A stretch of DNA of 64,000 bases, taken from assembly GCF_025490915.1 (NCBI RefSeq), contig NZ_JANQBA010000010.1:1-64000 (forward strand), given 5' to 3'. Position 1 is the first letter of the stretch; each line of letters starts with the position of its first letter. This DNA comes from Lacticaseibacillus parakribbianus (GTDB taxonomy: Bacteria; Bacillota; Bacilli; Lactobacillales; Lactobacillaceae). A program made the translations under genes and the position numbers. The notes under the pieces were generated by a model. It was given only the letters and a program-made list of their open reading frames with translations. It searched no databases and was not told the origin of the DNA. Of this stretch, positions 16,013 to 23,326 are shown piece by piece.

Positions 16013-16746
16013 TACAGATCGTAAGTGAACGGACCGGGCTTGCCCGCCGTGGCCGGGCCTTCGGAGGCGCCGCTGGTCGCATCGGCCTTCGGCGCCGCTT
16101 CTTCCTCGGAGGCGCCGCTGGTCGCATCAACCTTCGGCGCAGCTTCCTCCTCGGAGGCCCCACTGGTCGCGTCGACTGCAGGCGCCGGTGCGGCTTCTTC
16201 CTCGGAGGCGCCACTGGTCGCGTCGGCCGTCGGCGCTGGGGCGGCCGCTTCTTCGGAAGCGCCGCTGGTCGCGTCGACCGTGCCGGTCTTGCCGTCGGCC
16301 TTGGAGGCGCCGGTGGAGGCGTCGGACCAGCCGCCGTTTTCGTAGGCGGTCAAAATCGCTTCAACGGAGCCGGTGAACTCGATGGTGCCCAGGTAGGTGC
16401 CGTCGACGTCGCGCAGCGCGTAGTACTGGATGTAGACGCGGTGGCCGTGCATCATCAGCGGCCGGGCCACGAAGTCCCGGGAGCCATCCTTGAAGCTGTT
16501 GATGATGCCCATCACGACCGGCAGCACCCGGGCCGGGTGGCATTCCGCCACGGTTTCGTTGAGCTGATCGACCGTGCGAACGTGCTCGCGGTTCGGCTTG
16601 TTGGAGTACCACGTGAAGTGATCCGTGTGGTCGATCAGGTCGATTTCAAAGGGAATGGTGCTGAAAATCTGCTGCACCTCGGTCAGCGTCAGCCGGCCGG
16701 TGGGAAACTGGATGTAGGTGCCATCGTATTCTGGTTTACTCGTCAT
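16012..16746 (-). CDS. PAS-domain protein with six tandem ApbE flavinylation motifs
   Basis: The 244-residue protein has an N-terminal PAS-type domain (about 1-137; IPFEIDLIDHTDHFTWYSNK, a conserved ECHPARVLPVV segment, VYIQYYALRDVDGTYLGTIE) related to the DUF438/PAS_10 type. Residues 140-230 form a low-complexity tail with DASTGAS at 142-148 and DATSGAS at 158, 175, 192, 207 and 222, separated by Glu/Ala/Pro linkers. Each matches the ApbE acceptor motif, giving six candidate FMN-bearing serines (148, 164, 181, 198, 213, 228). No signal peptide or membrane helix is seen. The gene overlaps apbE. The FMN load is inference; the motif copies are seen directly. Confidence 0.88.
   Translation of the reverse strand: MTSKPEYDGTYIQFPTGRLTLTEVQQIFSTIPFEIDLIDHTDHFTWYSNKPNREHVRTVDQLNETVAECHPARVLPVVMGIINSFKDGSRDFVARPLMMHGHRVYIQYYALRDVDGTYLGTIEFTGSVEAILTAYENGGWSDASTGASKADGKTGTVDATSGASEEAAAPAPTADATSGASEEEAAPAPAVDATSGASEEEAAPKVDATSGASEEEAAPKADATSGASEGPATAGKPGPFTYDL
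16055..16325 (-). repeat. minisatellite-like repeat encoding the flavinylation motifs
   Basis: The unit containing GGAGGCGCCGCTGGTCGC (plus strand) recurs with small variations, at 45- to 51-bp spacing, through the 3' third of the PAS gene. Each unit encodes one Asp-Ala-Thr-Ser-Gly-Ala-Ser with an acidic linker. Such repeats can change copy number by slippage or recombination without breaking the frame. Confidence 0.85.
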
Positions 16747-16761
16747 GATTTATCCTCCTGA

Positions 16762-16787
16762 GTCCCGCAGGCAACCGCCACCGGGAC
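16762..16787 (-). promoter_or_regulatory. hairpin in the leader of the PAS-apbE transcript
   Basis: GTCCCG and CGGGAC form a stem with a 14-nt loop just before the AGGAGG site of the PAS gene. It could influence translation or RNA stability. No riboswitch consensus (including FMN) is recognised. Confidence 0.35.
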
Positions 16788-16798
16788 AAGTGTCATGG

Positions 16799-16825
16799 AA
16801 AAAGCCCAGTCAACTGGGCTTTTTT
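16799..16825. terminator. terminator between the FAD synthetase and PAS genes
   Basis: AAAAAGCCCAG/CTGGGCTTTTTT with a 4-nt loop works in both directions. It lies right after the FAD synthetase stop, so the PAS-apbE pair is expressed by read-through or by its own promoter, which I cannot see clearly. Confidence 0.8.
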
Positions 16826-16826
16826 C

Positions 16827-17567
16827 TTATTCGCCGACCACCCGCAACTGCGCGGTGCGGCGCAAGAAACGCAACGGTCCAAGCCCCGCCGAGACCAGCT
16901 GCCCCGAAGCTGACACGTCCACCGTCACCACCCGGCCGAACCGGTCTTCTGCCTGGTAGCAGCCATTAGGAGGTAACTGCTGCAAGGCAGGCGACACAAC
17001 TTGGTACGGGTGGCCCAGCAAGGCCTCGGCGGCGGCGAACTCGCCGCGCCCGATCAGCTCGCGAATGCGGGTCGACGAAATTTTGAGGTGCGACGCGGTC
17101 AGCTTGGGCACCACCGTGGTCGTGAAGCGACCGGCGGCAAGCGCCGGCAGGGCGGCCGCCGTGGTGGTGCCGCCGCGGCCGAAGGTGTAGTCGAAGCCGG
17201 CCACCACCTGCTTGGCGCCAAGCGGCACCAGGCAGTCGGTCACGAAGGCCTGCGGGGTCAGCGCGGCAAAGTCGCGGGTGAAGCGCATCACGTACAGGTG
17301 GTCGACCCCAAGCTGGGCCATCAGCTCAGCCTTTTGGGCGACGGTGGTCAGGTAGCGGACGGGGCGGCCGCCGAAAACGGAAGCGGCGTGGCGGTCGAAG
17401 GTCATGACCGAAAGCGCCAGGCCGGACCGCCGCGCGGCCAGCCGCGCCGTTTCGATCACGCGCCGGTGACCGCGGTGAACCCCATCGAAGAAGCCAAGAG
17501 TCAAGACGCAAGGCGCGACTTTTGAGCGTTGCTGAAGCGATTGGTAATCGAGCGTCGTCACGTCCAT
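16827..17567 (-). CDS. FAD synthetase (FMN adenylyltransferase) lacking a riboflavin kinase domain
   Basis: The 246-residue protein shows the RibF nucleotidyltransferase domain: VLTLGFFDGVHRGHRRVIE (HxGH-like), VMTFDRHAASVFGG, VAGFDYTFGRGGT and the ISSTRIRELIGRGEF motif. It is shorter than bifunctional RibF (about 310 residues), and the C-terminal 60 residues lack the kinase motif with GFPTAN. It should convert FMN plus ATP to FAD. It starts 17 nt after pyruvate oxidase, an FAD enzyme, and precedes the PAS-apbE pair, whose ApbE uses FAD as donor. Confidence 0.88.
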   Translation of the reverse strand: MDVTTLDYQSLQQRSKVAPCVLTLGFFDGVHRGHRRVIETARLAARRSGLALSVMTFDRHAASVFGGRPVRYLTTVAQKAELMAQLGVDHLYVMRFTRDFAALTPQAFVTDCLVPLGAKQVVAGFDYTFGRGGTTTAAALPALAAGRFTTTVVPKLTASHLKISSTRIRELIGRGEFAAAEALLGHPYQVVSPALQQLPPNGCYQAEDRFGRVVTVDVSASGQLVSAGLGPLRFLRRTAQLRVVGE

Positions 17568-17584
17568 GCGTCAAACCCTCCTGA

Positions 17585-19375
17585 CTATTTGTTCTTCTTG
17601 CCGCTTTTCTTGGCAACGTCTTGCGCGAGTTGCGCGTCCTTGGCGTCCTTGAGGAAGGCGCGGAACGGCCGGAGTGCCTGGGCGTCGTACTTTTGCACGA
17701 ACTCATCGATCTGCTTTTGGTCCTGGTAGGCCGGATCGAGGAACATGTGCTGCGTGGTGAACGGCATCTTGTGCGTCAGCTTGACGTCGATGACCACCGG
17801 CAGATCCGTGTTCTTGGCATCGTCGATTGCCGCCTGGAACTCGGCTTTGTCGTGGACGGTGTAGGCCTTGGCGCCCATCCCCTTACCGATGGTGGCCCAG
17901 TCGGTATCCGGAATGTCGACCCCGGACAGCGGCTGGTGCGAGTCGTCGCGCTGCTCGGCTTCGATGAAACCAAGCGTGGCGTTGGAGAAGACGACGTTGA
18001 CGACGTGCAGCCCGTACTTGACCTGGGTCAAAATCTCCTCGCAAAGCATCGCGAAGCCGCCGTCACCGGACAGGGAGTAAACGTCGCGGTCCGGGTAGGC
18101 CACCTTGGCCGCGATGGCGGCCGGCAACCCGTAACCCATGGTCGCATACTTCCCGGAGGTGGTCCACTTCATCGTGTGCTTGATGTCCAAAAGCCGCTCG
18201 AAGTTGATGTTGACGTTGCCGACATCGATGGCCCAGACCGCCTTGTCGGACGCGGTCTTGTTCAGCACATCAAAGATTGGCTCCGGGCGAACCGGGGATT
18301 CGCTGGAATCCTTGAAGCTGTCCTGCCAGTCAACCCAGTTCTTCTTGTTGGCGATGCAGGCTTCGTAAAGCGGTGTCGCCTTGGACTCGGTGCCGGCCTT
18401 GTAGATCGCCTTCAGCGCTTCCTTGGCGTCGGCCAGGATGGCGACGTCGTTGTGGCGGCGCTTGCCCAGCTTGGTGCTTTCGATGTCGATCTGGATGACC
18501 TTGGCGTTCGGGTTGAACAGCATGCTGGCGAATGGTACGTCATTGCCGACCCACAGAATCAGGTCCGCGGCCAGCGCGGCCTCAACGCCGGGCTTGGGCG
18601 CGACGCGGCCGGTGGAGCCGAGGTAGGCTGGATAGTCTTCATCCAAAATGCCCTTGGCCAAAACCGAGGAGATCAAAGGCATCTTGTACTTCTCGGAGAC
18701 CTTGATCAGCTGCTTGCGGGCGTGCTTGGCACCCAGGCCGAAGTAGATGATCGGGCCCTTGGCCTGCTTGATCAAAGCGACGGCTTCGTCGATGCGAACC
18801 GGATCCGGCTGAATCGCGTAAGGCGTAATCTGGGTGTTGGCGTTTGAGACATAGTTGTCTTTGATCTGAGCCCAGCCGAAGTCCTTGGGAATCGTGACCA
18901 CGGCCGGCCCCTTCTTCTCGTAGGCTTCCTGAATAGCCTCATCGATCACCTTCGGCAGGCTTTGGGCCGTCATGACGGTGCGGTTCCACACCGCGACGTC
19001 GTTGAAGATTGGCTCTTCGTTCATCGCCTGGAAGAAGTCGATGTTCATGTTCTTGGAAGGCACCTGGGCCACAATCGCCAAGACCGGCACCCGGTCGATT
19101 TTGGCATCGTACAGCCCGTTGAGCAGGTGAACCGCACCGGGACCGGCGGAGCCGAAGCAGACGCCGATCTGGCCGGTGAGCTTCGCTTCCGCGGCCGCGG
19201 CCAAGGCACCGGCCTCCTCGTGGCGAACCTGAATGAACTTGATTTTGTCTTGCTGGTTGTGCAGCGCGTTCATCGTGGAGTCGAACGAGCCACCCGGGTA
19301 ACCGTAAATGTGATTGACGCCCCAGGATTCGATGACCTTGAGGACGGCGTCGGAGCCGCTGATTGTTTGTGCCAT
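17585..19375 (-). CDS. pox: pyruvate oxidase (TPP- and FAD-dependent)
   Basis: The 596-residue enzyme belongs to the TPP family (acetolactate synthase fold) and resembles lactobacillus pyruvate oxidase throughout: GVNHIYGYPGGSFDSTMNAL, the TPP-activating Glu in VRHEEAGALAAAAEAKL, the central FAD-binding region with IDIESTKLGKRRHNDVAIL, and the TPP-Mg motif GDGGFAMLCEEILTQVKY. It converts pyruvate, phosphate and oxygen to acetyl phosphate, CO2 and H2O2 in the cytosol. GGAGG lies 7 nt before the start. Putative control sites (19452-19465 and 19490-19507) lie upstream. Confidence 0.95.
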   Translation of the reverse strand: MAQTISGSDAVLKVIESWGVNHIYGYPGGSFDSTMNALHNQQDKIKFIQVRHEEAGALAAAAEAKLTGQIGVCFGSAGPGAVHLLNGLYDAKIDRVPVLAIVAQVPSKNMNIDFFQAMNEEPIFNDVAVWNRTVMTAQSLPKVIDEAIQEAYEKKGPAVVTIPKDFGWAQIKDNYVSNANTQITPYAIQPDPVRIDEAVALIKQAKGPIIYFGLGAKHARKQLIKVSEKYKMPLISSVLAKGILDEDYPAYLGSTGRVAPKPGVEAALAADLILWVGNDVPFASMLFNPNAKVIQIDIESTKLGKRRHNDVAILADAKEALKAIYKAGTESKATPLYEACIANKKNWVDWQDSFKDSSESPVRPEPIFDVLNKTASDKAVWAIDVGNVNINFERLLDIKHTMKWTTSGKYATMGYGLPAAIAAKVAYPDRDVYSLSGDGGFAMLCEEILTQVKYGLHVVNVVFSNATLGFIEAEQRDDSHQPLSGVDIPDTDWATIGKGMGAKAYTVHDKAEFQAAIDDAKNTDLPVVIDVKLTHKMPFTTQHMFLDPAYQDQKQIDEFVQKYDAQALRPFRAFLKDAKDAQLAQDVAKKSGKKNK

Positions 19376-19451
19376 AATGAGCCTCCTATGTGTTTCATCA
19401 AGAATGAAATCTGATTGCGGACAGTTGCTGATAACGGAACCGAATCTGACA

Positions 19452-19465
19452 TGGAACCGCTTTAC
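19452..19465. promoter_or_regulatory. weak cre-like site upstream of pox
   Basis: TGGAACCGCTTTAC matches about 11 of 14 positions of the CcpA site consensus TGWAANCGNTNWCA. Catabolite control of pyruvate oxidase is known in lactobacilli, but the match is imperfect. Confidence 0.35.
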
Positions 19466-19489
19466 AAGGATTAGTTTAGCCTCCCTTCA

Positions 19490-19507
19490 TGGATTTGGCC
19501 ATATCCA
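19490..19507. promoter_or_regulatory. near-perfect 18-bp palindrome upstream of pox
   Basis: TGGATTTGGCCATATCCA is a palindrome with one mismatched pair (positions 6 and 13). It lies about 115 bp before the pox start codon and may be an operator for an unidentified regulator. Confidence 0.45.
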
Positions 19508-19720
19508 CATCTATCCTGATTGTTTCCCCAAACTGACAAAACTGTATTAGTCACCGCCGCAAGCCACCGTGCTGACCCGCCTCCATTGTCCCCTTGCACC
19601 CGACCGCTGGCAAGAAATCTGCTCACGGCGGCGTGACGCCAAACAGCCGCCTTGAAGGCGGTTGCGGGTCAGTCGCGCCACGGCGGCCGGCACCGTTTCG
19701 CGCTTTGGGCAGGACCGCGG
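19508..19720. other. intergenic tract without a gene
   Basis: The tract between the pox upstream region and the hypothetical gene contains a short AT-rich stretch (19510-19550) that may hold the distal pox promoter, and a 7-bp hairpin (AACAGCCGCC with GGCGGTTG, 19647-19667) without a T-run. I see no reading frame with a ribosome binding site. Confidence 0.5.
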
Positions 19721-20197
19721 TCAACGCCCCCGGCGGCGCCGCTCCCACTGCGCCGCACTCAGCGGTCGCGCGGCGGCGGCCAGCGCCTGAGCCGACAGCC
19801 GCAGCCGGCGCCGCCCGTTTTGCTGCACCATCACCCCGCCGCTTGCGTCCGGGGCCTGCCCCAACACCTCCAGCAGGTCGCCTGGGTGCAGCTTGGCGTG
19901 ACCGCCGGTGTGGACTGGCGCAAGCTGCTCCCAGTAGCGGTGATACCGCGCCGGGGCGGCGGCAAATTCCTGGGCCGACACCGGCTCGGCCTGCTGCAAA
20001 AAGTCGAGCTCGGCGAGCCGAAGCCGCGGCCGCCACCCCTTGGCCGCAATCAAGAGGGTGCCGGCCGGCGCCTCCTGGTCGAGCAGGCGAAACACCGCCC
20101 CTGCCGGCAGCGGGTAGGCCCAAGGCACCCCGGGGCGAACCAGGCGCGTTCGCGTTTTCTCACGCAGTCGCCAGTAGTCGTGATCAAATTCAGTCAT
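19721..20197 (-). CDS. hypothetical protein, 158 residues
   Basis: The frame starts MTEFDHDYWRLREKTRTRLV behind GGAGG, 6 nt before the ATG, and ends in a basic tail (QWERRRRGR). It is rich in Leu, Ala and Arg with no membrane helix or signal peptide. The sequence YHRYWEQLAPVHTGGHAKLH and a following GDLLEVLG look like a compact domain, but I do not recognise a family. It diverges from a GNAT gene. Translation is supported by the start site. Function is unknown. Confidence 0.6.
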   Translation of the reverse strand: MTEFDHDYWRLREKTRTRLVRPGVPWAYPLPAGAVFRLLDQEAPAGTLLIAAKGWRPRLRLAELDFLQQAEPVSAQEFAAAPARYHRYWEQLAPVHTGGHAKLHPGDLLEVLGQAPDASGGVMVQQNGRRRLRLSAQALAAAARPLSAAQWERRRRGR

Positions 20198-20302
20198 GTC
20201 CCCACCTCCACCCTCAGACTACGCGCTTGCCCCCTGCCCTGGCGAGCAATCTGCTCGCATCGGGTGGTATACTGAGACCAACCGAATCAAAGGAGCAATC
20301 AC

Positions 20303-20824
20303 ATGAACGCAGCAGGCATCACGCTGCGGCTGCCCACGGCCGCAGACACGGACTTTTTTTGGCGCTACCGCAGCGACGCAAGGCTGGCCGCGGCCGAGGG
20401 GCGACCGGTGGCCGCAACGCGGCAGGCGGCCACGGCCTTTCTCGCTAAGCTTCTGGCCGGCCAGGCGGCAGGCACCAGTCGCACCTGGTTGATCACGGTG
20501 GCCGAAGCCCCGGTCGGCCTGATCGGCGCCTGGGGCTTCGACCCGGCTCGCACCACCTGCGAGCTCGCCTACGGACTGCTGCCGGCCTTTCAGGGTCGGG
20601 GCCTGATGACGGCCGCGGTGACCGCGGTCGTTGCCCAGCTGTGGCACCAAGAGCCAACGCTTGTAAACCTCGACTGCTACACCGGGGCCGCCAACCGGCC
20701 GTCGCGGCGGCTGCTCGAGCGGCTGGGCTTCGCGCTGATCGGGCAGTTGACGGAACCCAATCAACTCGACCAGCCGACCGAAATGGTGCAGTACCGGCGG
20801 CTGCGGCCGGACCGCTTGTCATAG
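20303..20824 (+). CDS. GNAT family N-acetyltransferase (RimJ/RimL type)
   Basis: The 173-residue protein begins ITLRLPTAADTDFFWRYRSD and contains PVGLIGAWGF, the acetyl-CoA-binding LLPAFQGRGLMTAAVTAVV (Q/RxxGxG/A variant), and ANRPSRRLLERLGFALIGQL, all in the order of RimJ/RimL acetyltransferases. GGAG lies 8 nt before the ATG. The substrate is unknown; family members acetylate ribosomal proteins, amino acids or antibiotics. It is a lone plus-strand gene convergent with ffh. Confidence 0.85.
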   Translation: MNAAGITLRLPTAADTDFFWRYRSDARLAAAEGRPVAATRQAATAFLAKLLAGQAAGTSRTWLITVAEAPVGLIGAWGFDPARTTCELAYGLLPAFQGRGLMTAAVTAVVAQLWHQEPTLVNLDCYTGAANRPSRRLLERLGFALIGQLTEPNQLDQPTEMVQYRRLRPDRLS

Positions 20825-20869
20825 TCGCGGGACCACCAACTGGGTGTCGACCACACGGCCAATGACCAA

Positions 20870-20906
20870 AACAACGCCGCCGCGACCAGGTCGCGACGGC
20901 GTTGTT
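20870..20906. terminator. bidirectional terminator between the GNAT gene and ffh
   Basis: An 18-bp imperfect stem AACAACGCCG.../...CGGCGTTGTT between two convergent genes, with A/T flanks. Confidence 0.7.
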
Positions 20907-20912
20907 AACTGA

Positions 20913-22349
20913 CTAAGACTTGAAGCGCTTCACGTTTTTGAGGCGCTTTTTCTTGTTCTTTTTTTGCTTGCGGATCATGTTGTTCATCGCCATCTTGCCC
21001 AGGCGACCCTGAATCCCGCCGCCCATCAGGCCTTCCATGCCGTTGAAGTTGCCCTTGTACATCTGGCTCATCATCTGCTTGGACTGGTTGAACTGCTTGA
21101 TCATGCGGTTGACCTCGACGATCGGGCGCCCGGAGCCAGCGGCGATGCGCCGCCGCCGGCTCGGGTTCAGGAGGTCCGGGTTCTCGCGCTCCGCCGCGGT
21201 CATCGAGTAGACAATCGCCTTTTGGTGGGCGATGTCCTTGGGGTCGACGTGGAAGTTCTTCATGGCCGGGTTGTTGGCCAGGCCTGGAATCATCTTCATG
21301 ATTTCGTCGAAGGAGCCCATGTTGGAGACCTGATCCATCTGGTCGAGAAAATCATTGAAGTCGAAGCTGTTCTCCTTGATTTTCTCGGCGACTTCAAGCG
21401 CCTGCTTCTCGTCGTAGGTCTTTTGCGCCTTGTCGATCAGCGTGAGCATGTCGCCCATGCCGAGGATCCGGTTGGCCATGCGGTCCGGGTAAAAGACGTC
21501 CAGCGCGTCCATCTTTTCGCCCTGGCCGACGAACTTGATCGGCTTGCCGGTGACCGCGCGAATCGACAGCGCCGCCCCACCGCGGGTGTCGCCGTCCAGC
21601 TTGGTCAAGACGACGCCGGTGAGGTCCAGCCGGGCGTTGAAGCCCTCGGCGACCTCGGTGGCGGCCTGCCCGGTCATCGCATCGACCACCAGCAGGATCT
21701 CATCCGGATGGGCGAGGTCCTTGATGTCGGCCAGCTCGGTCATCAGCTTCTCGTCGATCTGCAGGCGGCCGGCGGTATCGATCAGCACGTAGTCGTTTTT
21801 TTGCAGCGCGGCCTGGGCCATCCCCTGCCGCACGATTTCGCGCGGATCGACGGCGGTCCCCATTTCAAACACCGGGACCCCGACGGATTGGCCGACCACC
21901 TGCAGCTGCTCGATCGCGGCCGGGCGGTAGACGTCGGCGGCGATCAGAAGCGGCCGCGCCTTTTCGCCTTCGATCAGGTATTTGGCCAGCTTGCCGACCG
22001 TGGTGGTTTTCCCGGCCCCTTGCAGGCCAACCATCATGATGACGGTCGGAATATGCGGGGACTTGTTCAAAGGCACCGCCGCCTCGCCCATCGTCTTGAC
22101 CAGCTCGTCGTTGACGATTTTGATGATCTGCTGGCCCGGGGTCAGGCTTTCCAGCACCGAAGCGCCCAGCGCCTGCTCCCGCACCGACTTGATGAAGTCC
22201 TTCACCACGCCGAAGTTGACGTCGGCCTCCAGTAGCGCGAGGCGAATCTCGCGCATCGTGCTTTGCACATCCGCCTCGGTGACCTTGCCCTTGCGGCGCA
22301 GACCGGCGAAGGCCTTTTGCAGTCGCTCGGATAATCCTTCAAATGCCAT
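20913..22349 (-). CDS. ffh: signal recognition particle protein Ffh
   Basis: The 478-residue SRP54 GTPase has an N domain (LSERLQKAFAGLRRKGKVTE), the G domain with GLQGAGKTTTVGKLA, DTAGRLQIDEKLMTEL and TKLDGDTRGGAAL, and a Met-rich M domain (MMSQMYKGNFNGMEGLMGGG) that binds signal peptides and SRP RNA. With FtsY it targets membrane proteins. It follows ylxM by 12 nt, the usual pair. Confidence 0.97.
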   Translation of the reverse strand: MAFEGLSERLQKAFAGLRRKGKVTEADVQSTMREIRLALLEADVNFGVVKDFIKSVREQALGASVLESLTPGQQIIKIVNDELVKTMGEAAVPLNKSPHIPTVIMMVGLQGAGKTTTVGKLAKYLIEGEKARPLLIAADVYRPAAIEQLQVVGQSVGVPVFEMGTAVDPREIVRQGMAQAALQKNDYVLIDTAGRLQIDEKLMTELADIKDLAHPDEILLVVDAMTGQAATEVAEGFNARLDLTGVVLTKLDGDTRGGAALSIRAVTGKPIKFVGQGEKMDALDVFYPDRMANRILGMGDMLTLIDKAQKTYDEKQALEVAEKIKENSFDFNDFLDQMDQVSNMGSFDEIMKMIPGLANNPAMKNFHVDPKDIAHQKAIVYSMTAAERENPDLLNPSRRRRIAAGSGRPIVEVNRMIKQFNQSKQMMSQMYKGNFNGMEGLMGGGIQGRLGKMAMNNMIRKQKKNKKKRLKNVKRFKS

Positions 22350-22361
22350 AACGTGTCCTTT

Positions 22362-22703
22362 CTACCGCGCCGCCTGATCGGCAACGCGCGTCAACAATGT
22401 GCTCAGCTTGGCGTCTTCTGCGTAATGCTGGTGAACGTACAACACCAAGGCGTCGACCGCCTGGTTTTGGGCCTGGTAATTCGCCAGCAGGTGCAGCTTG
22501 GCCTCGTACTCCTCGAGGCTGGCCTCGGTGCGGCGAATGTTATCGTACACCGCCTGGCGCGAGACGTCGAACTCGGTGGCGATTTCGCCCAGCGAATAGT
22601 CATCGCCGTAGTAAAGCTCGAGGTAGCTGTGCTGCTTGTCGGTCAAAAGCGCCCCGTAGAACTCAAAAAGCGAATTCATGCGGTTATTCTTATCAATTTG
22701 CAT
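22362..22703 (-). CDS. ylxM: YlxM (UPF0122) helix-turn-helix protein
   Basis: The 113-residue protein has a sigma-70 region-4-like HTH ([40 protein letters not shown]) and a helical tail. In streptococci YlxM associates with SRP components. It is directly upstream of ffh, the standard arrangement. A Met eight codons inside is a possible alternative start. Confidence 0.92.
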   Translation of the reverse strand: MQIDKNNRMNSLFEFYGALLTDKQHSYLELYYGDDYSLGEIATEFDVSRQAVYDNIRRTEASLEEYEAKLHLLANYQAQNQAVDALVLYVHQHYAEDAKLSTLLTRVADQAAR

Positions 22704-22975
22704 GTCGTCATTCCTTTGGCTTGTCTTACATTAGGATACCGATTCGAACGGCCGGCGTCAATCGGCCCAGGGGCGCATCCAACAAAGCCTTCGCCGCCTC
22801 GGCTGCAGCGCCCCCACCGGCCCACTGCCCTTGGCGCGTGGTGGCAACCGCGCTTTGGGTCGCGGCAGTCGGCCGGTGCCGCCTGACCGGGAGTTCGCGC
22901 AACCGTTCACAAAAGAGATGTGTTGCGCTTTCAAACGTGCTAGAATGAAGAGGCAATGAAATGGAGGGACTTTCT

Positions 22976-23290
22976 ATGGTAGCAACGATTATCTACTGGG
23001 CCGTCGTCTGCGCATTGTTGGGTTGGGGTGCCTGGAACATCGTGTTCAGCGCCATCTACGTTCACAACCGCGAGTTCGGCAACCTGTGGTTCTTCGCAAT
23101 CCTGAACGCCTTGACCCTGATCTTCACGGTGGTGTTCGACATCGTGATGTCCAACACGGCCTGGCAGAAGTACTGGTTCGTGGATTCCGTCACGAACGGG
23201 CCGCTTTTGTTCTTCATCATTATCGGCTACGTCGTCTTGATTCTCCTGCAGCTCCTCTTGGGCCGCGAGAAGAAGTCCGCCGCGGCGTAA
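22976..23290 (+). CDS. small three-helix membrane protein, unknown function
   Basis: The 104-residue protein has three hydrophobic helices (about 3-28, 36-58 and 75-96) and a short basic tail GREKKSAAA. The start at 22976 follows GGAGG by 9 nt. An extended -10 element TGCTAGAAT lies 28-36 nt upstream of the ribosome binding site. It is a solitary plus-strand gene between ylxM and ftsY with its own terminator. I do not recognise the family. Confidence 0.8.
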   Translation: MVATIIYWAVVCALLGWGAWNIVFSAIYVHNREFGNLWFFAILNALTLIFTVVFDIVMSNTAWQKYWFVDSVTNGPLLFFIIIGYVVLILLQLLLGREKKSAAA

Positions 23291-23293
23291 ACT

Positions 23294-23318
23294 AAAAAGG
23301 GCCAGCTTGGCCCTTTTT
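23294..23318. terminator. terminator between the membrane protein gene and ftsY
   Basis: AAAAAGGGCCAG/CTTGGCCCTTTTT serves the plus-strand gene and, in reverse, ftsY. Confidence 0.85.
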
Positions 23319-23326
23319 GTTTGCCC

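Noticed and set aside
16055-16325. Reading the PAS protein tail as a plain surface-anchor spacer (Ser/Glu/Ala/Pro repeat)
   Set aside because: There is no signal peptide, sorting signal or membrane segment, and the exact Dxx(S/T)GAS motif recurs beside apbE.
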